From an uncultured Gammaproteobacteria bacterium (GTDB lineage: Bacteria; Pseudomonadota; Gammaproteobacteria; Pseudomonadales; Azotimanducaceae): a DNA stretch of 9,706 bases. Shown here piece after piece: positions 1-8,624 of the stretch. Within the stretch, counting starts at the first letter, position 1. Each line of letters begins with the position of its first letter. The notes beneath the pieces were generated by a model that saw only the letters and a program-made list of their open reading frames with translations, was not told the DNA's origin and ran no database searches. Made by a program: the position numbers and the translations under genes. The DNA lies in the NCBI GenBank assembly GCA_913043075.1, contig CAJWLI010000043.1:1-9706 (forward strand), written 5' to 3'.

Positions 1-1364
1 TTAGTGTTGCCCTTCGTGAATATCCACAGGATCTTGATGATCCTGAAAACCCATTTGTGCTCGTTGACCCCAGGAATTCCTATTCCGCTCAGACCGGATT
101 AATAGGTCAAAACGGCACTGACAAGAATGGTGTTAGACCTACTTTTAGAAGTTCGAAGACCGATTACACAATAGGAACAGCTGATGAACTTGTAGTCGAG
201 TTGTTCCATACACAGGAAAGTGGAGCTGAAATAAAGAAAGTTTTTACATTTAGACGGGGGGATTATTTAGCGAATGTATCCTACAAAATAAGCAATAGGT
301 CATACGAATCATGGGTAGGCGCGATGTATGCCCAAATTAAACGGGATGGAAAAGTTCCAGCTGGTTTTGAAGGAAATTTTATGGGTATGCAGCCTTTCGT
401 AGGGGCTGCTACCAGAACCGAAGATCAGATCTTTGAGAAAATAGAATTTGATGATCTGAATGAAGCACCGTTTCGTCTGACTAGGGCGGAAGGTTATATG
501 GCTATGGTGCAGCATTATTTTATCACAGCTTGGGCACCAACTGATAAAGCCGCTTTGCAAAACTATTACGCGAGGAAACTAGCATCCCGCGATGTTTACT
601 TGATGGGACTTACTACTCAGCCAATTTCGATAGGGCCCGGAGATCAAGAAGAAATATCGATAAGTTTTTATGCTGGACCTAAAGATCAGTATAGATTGCA
701 GGAAATAGCTACAGGCCTTGATCTCACAGTTGATTATGGTTTTCTTTGGTGGTTATCTCAGCCTCTCTTTTATCTTCTTACATATGTGCATGGATTAGTT
801 GGCAACTGGGGATTGGCAATCATCGGACTAACTTTAATAGTAAAGTTGTTACTCTGGCCATTATCGGCCTCTGGTTATCGGTCTATGGCTAAGATGCGAA
901 AACTTAGTCCTGAAATGGCCAGATTAAAGGAGCGGCACGGAGAAGATAGGCAAGCATTTTCTCAAGCAATGATGGAACTCTATAAAAAAGAAGGCACAAA
1001 TCCACTCGGAGGATGTTTCCCTATCCTACTGCAAATGCCAGTGTTTTTAGCGCTTTATTGGACGTTAATGGAAAGCGTAGAGCTGCGACAAGCACCTTTT
1101 GTTTTTTGGATAAAAGATCTTTCTGTTATGGACCCCTATTTTGTTTTGCCGATTTTGATGGGTGTTTCAATGTACCTTACTCAGAGAATGCAGCCTGAGC
1201 CACCAGACCCAGTGCAAGCGGCTGTATTCAAGTACATGCCCGTAATTTTTACGTTTTTGTTTCTATGGTTCCCCGCAGGTCTGGTGCTCTACTGGCTAGT
1301 CAATAATGTTCTTTCTATTCTTCAACAATGGTTCGTGACACGCCAACTAGAAAAATCAAGCTAG
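1..1364 (+). CDS. yidC: Membrane protein insertase YidC (3' portion, 5' end outside window)
   Basis: YidC inserts proteins into the inner membrane, alone or with SecYEG; a classic client is the ATP synthase c subunit, encoded further along in this window. The reading frame is open from base 3, so the gene enters from the left; about 454 codons are visible, and against the roughly 550-residue E. coli protein the first transmembrane helix and part of the periplasmic domain are missing. Visible in order: periplasmic beta-rich domain (to about base 740), then the conserved membrane core with the SMAKMR segment, the NPLGGCFPILLQMPVFLALY signature (bases about 994-1053), VELRQAPF, and the LWFPAGLVLYWLVNN segment near the end. 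The residue equivalent to the E. coli groove arginine (R366) is lysine, codon 843-845, a substitution I recall in other proteobacterial YidC. The C-terminal tail is short. The stop TAG lies 13 bases before mnmE. Confidence 0.97.
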   Translation, partial: SVALREYPQDLDDPENPFVLVDPRNSYSAQTGLIGQNGTDKNGVRPTFRSSKTDYTIGTADELVVELFHTQESGAEIKKVFTFRRGDYLANVSYKISNRSYESWVGAMYAQIKRDGKVPAGFEGNFMGMQPFVGAATRTEDQIFEKIEFDDLNEAPFRLTRAEGYMAMVQHYFITAWAPTDKAALQNYYARKLASRDVYLMGLTTQPISIGPGDQEEISISFYAGPKDQYRLQEIATGLDLTVDYGFLWWLSQPLFYLLTYVHGLVGNWGLAIIGLTLIVKLLLWPLSASGYRSMAKMRKLSPEMARLKERHGEDRQAFSQAMMELYKKEGTNPLGGCFPILLQMPVFLALYWTLMESVELRQAPFVFWIKDLSVMDPYFVLPILMGVSMYLTQRMQPEPPDPVQAAVFKYMPVIFTFLFLWFPAGLVLYWLVNNVLSILQQWFVTRQLEKSS

Positions 1365-1377
1365 AAAGGAACTAACG

Positions 1378-2712
1378 ATGGCCTACATCAAAGATACGAT
1401 TGCGGCCATAGCGACTCCATCGGGAAAAGGCGGTGTGGGCATTGTTCGTATATCAGGTCCTGTGGCGGTTCGGATCGGTAAAGAAATCTCAAAAAGAGAA
1501 ACGGAGCATAGAGTAGCAACCCTTGTCAGTTTTTATGATGACCGCGGAAGGACTATCGACCAAGGATTGTTGATTTGCTTTCAGGGCCCCCATTCGTTCA
1601 CGGGAGAGGATCTAATCGAACTCCAAGGACATGGAGGTCCTGTTGTAATGGATCTTTTGTTAAAAAGAGCGATTCAATTGGGAGCGAGACAAGCTGGCCC
1701 TGGAGAATTCAGTCAGAGAGCTTTTCTCAATAACAAAATTGATCTTGTTCAAGCTGAGGCTATAGCTGACTTGATCAATAGCTCGAGTGAGCAGGCTGCG
1801 CTCGGGTCAATGAGGTCCTTACAAGGGGATTTCTCAAACCAAATTAATTCCACATTAAAGAAACTCGTACAACTTCGAGTTTTAGTCGAAGCAGCAGCGG
1901 ACTTCCCTGAGGATGGTATAGAAGCGGAGATTAATAAGGATGAAAAAGAGAAATTGACATATCTGTTAAATCAGCTAGATCAGCTTCTGGAAGGTGCAAA
2001 GGAAGGACATGCTTTTTCGCAGGGCGTTTCGTTAGTTCTTACCGGAAAACCAAACGCTGGAAAATCGAGCTTGATGAATGCTTTATGCAAGAGAGATGTT
2101 TCAATAGTTACCGAGATTCCAGGGACAACAAGAGATGTAGTGAGGGAAGACGCGATAATAGAAGGCGTAACCTTTAGGATCTTAGATACAGCGGGAACAA
2201 GACAGGCAAAAAATAAAATCGAGGCTGAGGGTGTCAAAAGGGCACTTAAAGAAGTAGAGCGGGCAGACATTGTTTTGAATCTAGTTGACGTGAGTGAAAA
2301 TATAGAACTCGAAATGATGGAAGAGCTCGAAAAAAATAAGCGAGCCAAGGAAATAGTGGTTTACAATAAGGTAGATCTTTTACACAAAAAATCGATTCCG
2401 AGTAGCTTTCAGTGTGTTTCAGTAAAAACTGGCGATGGTTTACAAAAGCTAAAAAAAAGATTAATTAAAGAGCTAGGAGTTCTTAGCGGTGGAGATTCAA
2501 TTTTTAGTGCAAGACGCAGGCATATCACAGCAATAGAACAAGCGCGCATTCATATTCTTGAAGCGACAGGTTTTATAGGTATTGAAAACCAGATTGATCT
2601 TCTTGCAGAAGAGCTAAGGTTAGCTCAGTTAGCTCTGGATTCGATTACGGGCACGTTTACGTCCGATGATTTGCTAGGAGAAATTTTTAACAATTTCTGC
2701 ATCGGAAAGTGA
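1378..2712 (+). CDS. mnmE: tRNA uridine-5-carboxymethylaminomethyl modification GTPase MnmE
   Basis: MnmE (TrmE) is a potassium-activated GTPase that, with MnmG, builds the (carboxymethyl)aminomethyl group on C5 of wobble U34 in certain tRNAs. The 444-residue product is close to the family norm (E. coli 454). The N-terminal folate-binding domain begins with the typical DTIAAIATPSGKGGVGIVRI segment (residues 6-25). A helical domain follows, with the G domain inserted in it: P-loop GKPNAGKSS (223-231, including the potassium-linked Asn226), GTTRD (249-253), DTAG (270-273) and NKVD (330-333). The protein ends in FCIGK, so the C-terminal C-x-G-K motif with catalytic Cys441 is intact. The ATG at 1378 follows an AAGGA ribosome binding site at about 1366-1370. 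It lies 13 bases after yidC, probably in the same transcript. Confidence 0.98.
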   Translation: MAYIKDTIAAIATPSGKGGVGIVRISGPVAVRIGKEISKRETEHRVATLVSFYDDRGRTIDQGLLICFQGPHSFTGEDLIELQGHGGPVVMDLLLKRAIQLGARQAGPGEFSQRAFLNNKIDLVQAEAIADLINSSSEQAALGSMRSLQGDFSNQINSTLKKLVQLRVLVEAAADFPEDGIEAEINKDEKEKLTYLLNQLDQLLEGAKEGHAFSQGVSLVLTGKPNAGKSSLMNALCKRDVSIVTEIPGTTRDVVREDAIIEGVTFRILDTAGTRQAKNKIEAEGVKRALKEVERADIVLNLVDVSENIELEMMEELEKNKRAKEIVVYNKVDLLHKKSIPSSFQCVSVKTGDGLQKLKKRLIKELGVLSGGDSIFSARRRHITAIEQARIHILEATGFIGIENQIDLLAEELRLAQLALDSITGTFTSDDLLGEIFNNFCIGK

Positions 2713-2781
2713 CATAATAAATCAAGTTGACCGCTACATTTTGAGTATAAAAACGGTCTAAAACTTCAATTAGAGATTCTT
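2713..2781 (+). other. mnmE-mnmG intergenic gap with small inverted repeat
   Basis: This 69-base AT-rich spacer holds an inverted repeat, GACCG at 2729-2733 and CGGTC at 2754-2758, separated by 20 bases. If one unpaired base is allowed, the arms extend to TTGACCG and CGGTCTAA. A TTGACC hexamer (2727-2732) and a TATAAA hexamer (2746-2751) look like promoter elements but are only 13 bases apart, too close for a normal sigma70 promoter. The stem is short and is not followed by a T-run, so I do not call a terminator. A weak AGAG (2772-2775) is the only ribosome binding site candidate before mnmG. The gap is the one clear break in the yidC-parB run, so a separate mnmG promoter may sit here, but the sequence does not settle it. 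Confidence 0.4.
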
Positions 2782-4653
2782 ATGAAAGCATTCGATGTGA
2801 TCGTTGTAGGAGGGGGACATGCTGGCACTGAAGCGGCTTTAGCATCTGCCCGGGCCGGGGCTAGTACTTTACTGCTTACTCAAAACATCGAAACGATTGG
2901 TCAAATGTCGTGTAATCCTGCTATTGGAGGTATAGGAAAGAGCCATTTGGTTAAAGAGATTGATGCCCTTGGTGGAGCCATAGGGATTGCTGCTGATCGC
3001 GCTGGGATTCATTGGAGGATACTTAATTCCCGAAAAGGACCCGCCGTTCAAGCAACTAGAGCACAAGCAGATAGGGCTCTATATAAGGCTGCCATTCGTG
3101 AAATAGTTGAGGCTCAAGCCGGGCTTTCAATATTTCAGCAATCGGTTGTAGATTTAAGATTCAAGGGACAAAAGGTAGATTCTGTAATAACCGATAGCGG
3201 ACTAAGGATAAAAACAAAGGGCTTGGTGTTAACAGTTGGTACTTTCCTTGGTGGAGTTATTCATGTTGGCTTGAATAAGCAAACTGGTGGAAGAATGGGC
3301 GACGCCCCTTCTAACTTATTAGCCCAAAAATTGAGAGACATAGAGTTTGGCGTTGATCGCTTAAAAACCGGGACTCCGCCGAGAATCGACGGGAAGACTG
3401 TTAATTTTGGCCTGCTCGAAGAACAGCCAGGCGAATCTCAGCGGCCCACTATGTCTTTTTTAGGAAAGCCAGAAGACCATCCGCGACAAGTTCTCTGCCA
3501 TATCGCTCATACCAATGAAAGAACTCATGACATAATTAGGAAGGGTTTAGATCGTTCTCCCCTTTTTACTGGCGAGATAGAGGGCGTTGGCCCGAGATAC
3601 TGCCCTTCAATTGAAGATAAGATCAAGAGGTTTTCAGATAAGAATCAGCATCAGATTTTTATTGAGCCAGAGGGCCTAGGAACTCAGGAACTTTATCCCA
3701 ATGGTATTAGCACAAGTTTACCCTACGATGTGCAATTGGACTTGGTTAGGTCTATCAAAGGTTTTGAAGCTGCTCACATTACCAGACCAGGTTACGCCAT
3801 TGAGTATGATTTTTTTGAACCGAGGAATCTTTACCCGAGTCTGCAGACAAAGAAAATCGTAGGTCTTTTTTTTGCAGGTCAGATTAATGGGACCACAGGA
3901 TATGAAGAGGCTGCTGCTCAAGGTCTAATAGCGGGGTTGAATGCGGCGCGCTTGTCCCAAGAAAAAGAGCCGTGGGTCCCAAAAAGAAGCGAAGCGTATG
4001 TCGGTGTGATGATCGACGACCTTGTCACAATGGGAACGAAAGAGCCTTATCGTATGTTCACTTCTCGAGCGGAATACCGATTAATTCTTCGCCAAGATAA
4101 TGCTGATAGAAGACTAACTCCCAAAGGCCGAGAGCTGGGGATCATTGACGAAAAAAGATGGACGAAATTTTGTGAAAAGAGAGATCAAATAGACGAAATA
4201 AGCAAAAAAATAAAGAAAATATTTATTTCGGCCGAGGACAAAAAAGTTAACGCCATGCTCAATAAACCTTTAGGTAGAGAATATAGCCTTCTTGAAATCA
4301 TGAAACGCCCTGAAATTAAAGGGATGGCCTTATTGGAGGCAGCGGGTTTAAAAATGATTTCTTCAAGTGTCGCGGAACAGATAGAGATAGATTGCAAGTA
4401 TGAGGGCTATATTAGTCGGCAGGAAAAAGAGGTAGAAAAAAACAAATCTCACTCTGATCAGCCTATTCCCCCAGACTTTTGTTTTGACTCGATACCCGGC
4501 TTATCTAATGAGGCAAAACAGAAGTTAGCTCTAATAAAACCAAAAAATCTGGGACAGGCAGGACGGATCCCCGGTATGACCCCAGCTGCGGTCTCTCTTT
4601 TGATGGTCTATTTGAAAAAGGGAGACAGTATACAAAACGTGCATGCTGATTGA
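2782..4653 (+). CDS. mnmG: tRNA uridine-5-carboxymethylaminomethyl modification enzyme MnmG (GidA)
   Basis: MnmG is the FAD-dependent partner of MnmE in modifying the wobble uridine of tRNAs that read NNA/NNG codons. The 623-residue product matches the family length (E. coli 629). The FAD-binding Rossmann motif GGGHAG is at residues 10-15, followed by the [10 protein letters not shown] signature (44-53). The second family signature, [11 protein letters not shown], contains the catalytic cysteine Cys274 (E. coli Cys277). [15 protein letters not shown] and [20 protein letters not shown] follow as expected, and the C-terminal helical domain that docks to MnmE ends with [16 protein letters not shown]. 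The ATG at 2782 leaves the standard N-terminus ([12 protein letters not shown]) intact. Its TGA stop overlaps the ATG of rsmG by one base. Nothing in the gene looks broken or transferred. Confidence 0.98.
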   Translation: MKAFDVIVVGGGHAGTEAALASARAGASTLLLTQNIETIGQMSCNPAIGGIGKSHLVKEIDALGGAIGIAADRAGIHWRILNSRKGPAVQATRAQADRALYKAAIREIVEAQAGLSIFQQSVVDLRFKGQKVDSVITDSGLRIKTKGLVLTVGTFLGGVIHVGLNKQTGGRMGDAPSNLLAQKLRDIEFGVDRLKTGTPPRIDGKTVNFGLLEEQPGESQRPTMSFLGKPEDHPRQVLCHIAHTNERTHDIIRKGLDRSPLFTGEIEGVGPRYCPSIEDKIKRFSDKNQHQIFIEPEGLGTQELYPNGISTSLPYDVQLDLVRSIKGFEAAHITRPGYAIEYDFFEPRNLYPSLQTKKIVGLFFAGQINGTTGYEEAAAQGLIAGLNAARLSQEKEPWVPKRSEAYVGVMIDDLVTMGTKEPYRMFTSRAEYRLILRQDNADRRLTPKGRELGIIDEKRWTKFCEKRDQIDEISKKIKKIFISAEDKKVNAMLNKPLGREYSLLEIMKRPEIKGMALLEAAGLKMISSSVAEQIEIDCKYEGYISRQEKEVEKNKSHSDQPIPPDFCFDSIPGLSNEAKQKLALIKPKNLGQAGRIPGMTPAAVSLLMVYLKKGDSIQNVHAD

Positions 4654-5264
4654 TGTCTTTGGACAGCGCTATAAAAGATGGTCTTATTTCCCTGGGACTG
4701 AGGCATACTGAAACTTTTATTTCTAATCTGGAGACGTATCTTGTTTTACTATCTAGGTGGAACAGAATCACTAATCTCTCTGGAATTAAAAGACTGACTG
4801 ATATGGTTTCTGTGCACCTAATGGACTCCCTATCTGTTCACGCTTATCTGGAGGGAAAGACCATTTTAGATGTGGGGAGTGGTGCTGGCTTGCCTGGCAT
4901 ACCGTTAGCAATTTTGTACCCAAAAAAGTTTTTTACCCTGTTAGACTCGAATGGCAAGAAAACGAGATTTATGCGACAAGCGGTAATAGATTTGAAACTC
5001 GACAATGTTCAGATAATACAGGAAAGGGTAGAGGCTTTTCAGGGAGAGTTTGATCATGTTATCTCTAGAGCATTTAGCTCGCTAAAGAATTTTTTAGATT
5101 CTAGTGAGCGATTAGTAAAACCGGGCGGAACTCTATTGGCTATGAAAGGAGATAAATTGGAGCAGTTGAACAAAAAAAGAATTAGCGTGTATCCAATATT
5201 TGTTCCTGAATTAAATTCCCCACGCCATTTATATGTGATTGAAAAACCTGCGAGGTCTAACTAG
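4653..5264 (+). CDS. rsmG: 16S rRNA (guanine-N7) methyltransferase RsmG (GidB)
   Basis: RsmG uses S-adenosylmethionine to methylate N7 of a guanine in the 530 loop of 16S rRNA (G527 in E. coli numbering); loss of this enzyme is a known route to low-level streptomycin resistance. The 203-residue product is close to E. coli RsmG (207). The family segment RWNRITNLS lies near residues 35-43, and the SAM-binding motif ILDVGSGAGLPGIPL spans about 71-85. The later segments HVISRAFSSL and KPGGTLLAMKG are also typical. I chose the ATG at 4653, whose first base is the last base of the mnmG TGA (TGATG overlap). A TTG one codon upstream (4650) is possible but less likely. No strong ribosome binding site precedes either, so initiation probably depends on coupling to mnmG. 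Confidence 0.96.
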   Translation: MSLDSAIKDGLISLGLRHTETFISNLETYLVLLSRWNRITNLSGIKRLTDMVSVHLMDSLSVHAYLEGKTILDVGSGAGLPGIPLAILYPKKFFTLLDSNGKKTRFMRQAVIDLKLDNVQIIQERVEAFQGEFDHVISRAFSSLKNFLDSSERLVKPGGTLLAMKGDKLEQLNKKRISVYPIFVPELNSPRHLYVIEKPARSN

Positions 5265-6061
5265 TGACTATAGTATTTGCTGTTGCAAATCAGAAAGGAG
5301 GTGTAGGAAAGACGACAACTAGCGTTAATTTAGCCGCCTCGCTGGGATTGATGAACAGAGAGGTGCTACTTATAGACCTTGATCCGCAAGGTAATGCAAC
5401 GATGGGAAGTGGGATGGAAAAAAAAGAACTTCCCCACTCAATTTATGATGTATTAATCGGAGAAAAATCAGCTGAGGAGAGTTTGGTCAAGGCAGAGGCC
5501 GCAGGCTACGATGTCCTTGGATCAAACTCTGATCTGATAGGAGCGGAGATAGAACTCCTAGATTTGGATAGAAGAGAATATAGACTGAAGGATGCGCTAT
5601 TAGGTTTTGGGGGCAAATATGATTTTATCGTATTAGACTGTCCGCCTGCATTGGGAGTTCTAACCTTGAACGGATTAGTCGCTTCAGACAGTGTTATCAT
5701 ACCTATGCAGTGCGAGTACTATGCGCTTGAAGGCCTCACAGCACTTTTAGACACCATTGATAGGATATCGTCTAGCCTAAACCCTAAACTCAAGGTTGAG
5801 GGGCTGCTAAGAACTATGTATGACCCACGCAATAGTTTAAGCAGAGATGTTTCTTTACATTTGATAGACCATTTTGGTGATGCTGTTTACCGGACTATTG
5901 TCCCAAAAAATGTTCGGCTTGCTGAGGCCCCTAGTTATGGAGTCCCAGTGCATTTTTATGACAAATATTCCAGAGGATCTAAGGCATACTTAGCTCTAGC
6001 CGGAGAGGTTCTGAACAGGCATCCAGAAGCGGCAAATAAAGGTGAAGACAATGGTGATTAA
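5264..6061 (+). CDS. parA: Chromosome partitioning ATPase ParA (Soj family)
   Basis: ParA is a Walker-type ATPase that binds DNA non-specifically as an ATP dimer and, with ParB on parS, moves the newly replicated origin region apart. The 265-residue protein is the short chromosomal type without an N-terminal helix-turn-helix. The deviant Walker A motif KGGVGKTT is at residues 11-18, with the signature lysine Lys11. Motif A' is DLDPQGNAT (38-46), and Walker B ends at Asp125 in IVLDCPPALG. The GTG start at 5264 uses the last base of the rsmG stop (TAGTG) and follows GAGG at 5252-5255 with an 8-base spacer, so its translation is probably coupled to rsmG. It overlaps parB by 11 bases. The strong match to chromosomal ParA and the genomic context argue against a plasmid origin. 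Confidence 0.97.
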   Translation: MTIVFAVANQKGGVGKTTTSVNLAASLGLMNREVLLIDLDPQGNATMGSGMEKKELPHSIYDVLIGEKSAEESLVKAEAAGYDVLGSNSDLIGAEIELLDLDRREYRLKDALLGFGGKYDFIVLDCPPALGVLTLNGLVASDSVIIPMQCEYYALEGLTALLDTIDRISSSLNPKLKVEGLLRTMYDPRNSLSRDVSLHLIDHFGDAVYRTIVPKNVRLAEAPSYGVPVHFYDKYSRGSKAYLALAGEVLNRHPEAANKGEDNGD

Positions 6062-6923
6062 AAAAAGAGGTCTTGGAAAAGGGCTAGATGCGTTATTGCC
6101 TAAGAAAAACACCAATTCGGCAGAAGAGAGTTTTGAAGAAGGCTTACGAGATATTCCGGTCACAAACATTTGTCCTGGTAAATATCAACCAAGGAGAGTT
6201 TTTCGGGAGGAATCATTAGAGGAATTAAGTGCGTCAATTGTTTCTCAAGGACTTGTGCAACCCATTGTTTTGAGAAAAATTGAAAAGGGCGATTACGAAA
6301 TTATATCAGGCGAGCGGCGCTGGAGAGCAGCAAAATTAGCTGGGCTTGAAACAGTTCCTGCAGTTGTGAAAGAAGCTAGTGATGAGTCTGTCCTTGCAAT
6401 GTCTTTAATAGAAAATATTCAGAGAGAAGATTTAAACCCCCTGGAAGAAGCTTATGCAATGCAACGTCTAATAGATGAATTTAAACTAACCCATGAAGAC
6501 GTAGCTAAGTCCTTAGGCAAATCAAGAAGTGGAGTTTCGAATACGCTTCGTTTAATCAATTTAGATATAGAAGTCGCTCAAATGCTTTCAGATGGAAAAA
6601 TAGAAATGGGCCATGCAAGAGCGTTGCTAGGAGCACAAAGCGATCGACAACTTAGTTTGGCAAACATAGTTGTTAGACAGGCTCTTAATGTTCGCCAAAC
6701 AGAAGAATTGATAAGAAAAGATTTGAATAGTGAAGAAGATGGGGAGTCTCTCCCGAAAAGGACCGACCCTGACAAAGAGCGTCTGGAAACTGGATTAAGC
6801 CAAACGCTAGGACAGCCAGTTAAAATTACCAGTTCAGTTTCAGGGAAAGGGAAGCTAGAAATATCATTTTCCTCTCTTAACGAACTTGATGGCCTTTTAG
6901 CTCGTCTCGGTTACCAGGATTAG
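6051..6923 (+). CDS. parB: Chromosome partitioning protein ParB (Spo0J family)
   Basis: ParB is the CTP-dependent DNA clamp that loads at parS and stimulates ParA. The 290-residue product has the full chromosomal architecture. The N-terminal ParA-contact motif KKRGLGKGLDALLP spans residues 4-17. The N-terminal CTP-binding domain carries YQPRR, GLVQPIVLR, GERRWRAA (87-94) and ENIQREDLN (121-129). A helix-turn-helix at about 146-167 (with KSRSGVSNTLRL) recognises parS. The C-terminal dimerisation domain ends with ELDGLLARLGY. I chose the ATG at 6051 because AAAGGTGA just upstream (6038-6045) is a good ribosome binding site; the in-frame GTG at 6042 lies inside it. The start is inside parA, so the two are co-translated. 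No convincing parS was found in this window. Confidence 0.97.
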   Translation: MVIKKRGLGKGLDALLPKKNTNSAEESFEEGLRDIPVTNICPGKYQPRRVFREESLEELSASIVSQGLVQPIVLRKIEKGDYEIISGERRWRAAKLAGLETVPAVVKEASDESVLAMSLIENIQREDLNPLEEAYAMQRLIDEFKLTHEDVAKSLGKSRSGVSNTLRLINLDIEVAQMLSDGKIEMGHARALLGAQSDRQLSLANIVVRQALNVRQTEELIRKDLNSEEDGESLPKRTDPDKERLETGLSQTLGQPVKITSSVSGKGKLEISFSSLNELDGLLARLGYQD

Positions 6924-6964
6924 ATAAATAATTAGTAATTTTTTAAAATCTAGAGACTGTTTCG

Positions 6965-6979
6965 AATTTCCAAGAAATT
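6965..6979. repeat. Short inverted repeat upstream of the atp promoter
   Basis: AATTTC (6965-6970) and GAAATT (6974-6979) are perfect reverse complements around a CAA centre. The repeat ends 22 bases before the putative -35 of the atp promoter. It could be a protein-binding site or an accident of AT-rich sequence; its length does not distinguish these. Confidence 0.3.
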
Positions 6980-7001
6980 TATTAAATCCTTAAGTTCAAA
7001 G

Positions 7002-7030
7002 TTGCTCACTAACAGCTTAATCACTATACT
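7002..7030 (+). promoter_or_regulatory. Putative sigma70 promoter of the ATP synthase operon
   Basis: A -35 hexamer TTGCTC (7002-7007; keeps the TTG of the consensus) is followed after exactly 17 bases by TATACT (7025-7030; five of six match TATAAT). Transcription should start near 7037, about 35 bases before the atpI start codon. The position at the head of the atp genes, in the largest intergenic gap, is where an operon promoter is expected. The assignment is by pattern only. Confidence 0.65.
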
Positions 7031-7071
7031 TCGCTTGGAAATTTTGAAGTGTTTGAGGAGAGTTTTTACTG

Positions 7072-7446
7072 TTGGCAAAAATTTCAGAGCCGCTGTTAAA
7101 GATTCTCAAACTTCAAAGTCTTTTGGCATTAATTTTCGGGTTGCCACTTTATTTTCTGAAGATCGATGCGGCAGTGGCTGTTTTGGCCGCAGCAACAGTG
7201 GCAGTAGTGCCCGGACTTTACACCTTGTTCGTTAACGCACTGCCTTTGGAGAGAGGTTCTACAGGAATAGGAAGGGTTGTTAAGGCAGAAATAGGAAAAT
7301 ACTGCATTACAATATGCCTGTTAATTGGGATATTTGTGTCGATAGAGGATTTGAATCCGGGGATATTTTTTATTTCCCTGCTTGTTTTTTACTTCAGTCC
7401 ATCGATGTTGCCTTTTTTGCCTAGGTTAGAGAAAGATAAGATTTAA
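7072..7446 (+). CDS. atpI: ATP synthase assembly protein AtpI
   Basis: AtpI is a small membrane protein encoded first in many bacterial atp operons. It is not part of the finished enzyme and is thought to help c-ring assembly or magnesium supply. The 124-residue product has four hydrophobic stretches at about residues 12-30, 33-54, 76-92 and 97-116, the family layout; its sequence is poorly conserved, so position in the operon carries much of the identification. The start is TTG at 7072: the frame is closed by a TGA at 7054-7056, no ATG or GTG lies between, and GGAGAG (7057-7062) sits 9 bases upstream. The TTG start fits low expression compared with the structural subunits. The stop codon lies within a perfect inverted repeat (7444-7459). 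Confidence 0.88.
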   Translation: MAKISEPLLKILKLQSLLALIFGLPLYFLKIDAAVAVLAAATVAVVPGLYTLFVNALPLERGSTGIGRVVKAEIGKYCITICLLIGIFVSIEDLNPGIFFISLLVFYFSPSMLPFLPRLEKDKI

Positions 7447-7459
7447 TGGTCAACCATTA
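7444..7459. repeat. Inverted repeat over the atpI stop codon
   Basis: TAATGGT (7444-7450) and ACCATTA (7453-7459) are perfect 7-base arms around a two-base centre. In mRNA this folds as a 6-base-pair stem closed by a UCAA tetraloop. The atpI TAA forms the base of the left arm. There is no following T-run, so it is not a terminator. A role in mRNA processing or in setting the atpI:atpB ratio is possible but unproven. Confidence 0.45.
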
Positions 7460-7463
7460 GTAA

Positions 7464-8327
<864 letters not shown>

Positions 8328-8355
8328 ATTGAAAAGAAAAAAGACTTTATAACGT

Positions 8356-8594
<239 letters not shown>

Positions 8595-8624
8595 CAGCCG
8601 AGCCTTTTTTAAGGGAGAGCATTA

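Larger units (their letters stand above)
6924..7071 (+). other. parB-atpI intergenic region (AT-rich)
   Basis: This is the longest non-coding gap in the window, 148 bases and strongly AT-rich. It contains no GC-rich hairpin with a T-run after parB, so no intrinsic terminator is evident and readthrough into the atp operon is possible. It contains a 6-base inverted repeat with a 3-base centre (6965-6979), a promoter (7002-7030) and the atpI ribosome binding site (7057-7062). I looked for parS and DnaA boxes here and found none; TGTTTCGA near 6958-6965 resembles half a parS, but the other half is absent. Confidence 0.7.

Noticed and set aside
1980..2348. Reverse-strand open frame of 122 codons within mnmE
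   Set aside because: It is a serine-rich shadow of the MnmE G domain, with no independent support.
2415..2430. TGTTTCAGTAAAAACT in mnmE as a degenerate parS
   Set aside because: It matches 11 of 16 positions but lacks the central CACGTG core; it is coding sequence and likely chance.
2727..2751. TTGACC and TATAAA as a promoter for mnmG
   Set aside because: The hexamers are only 13 bases apart; sigma70 promoters need about 16-18. No better pair was found in the gap.
4755..4764. AGGTGGAACA as parS
   Set aside because: Only one half of the palindrome is present, and the bases encode the conserved RWN segment of RsmG, which explains them.
6952..6980. parS in the parB-atpI gap beginning TGTTTCGA
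   Set aside because: The right half-site GAAACA is missing and the centre does not match.
7002..7235. Open frame of 77 codons at the atp promoter and atpI start
   Set aside because: It overlaps atpI in another frame, has no family features and starts inside the promoter.
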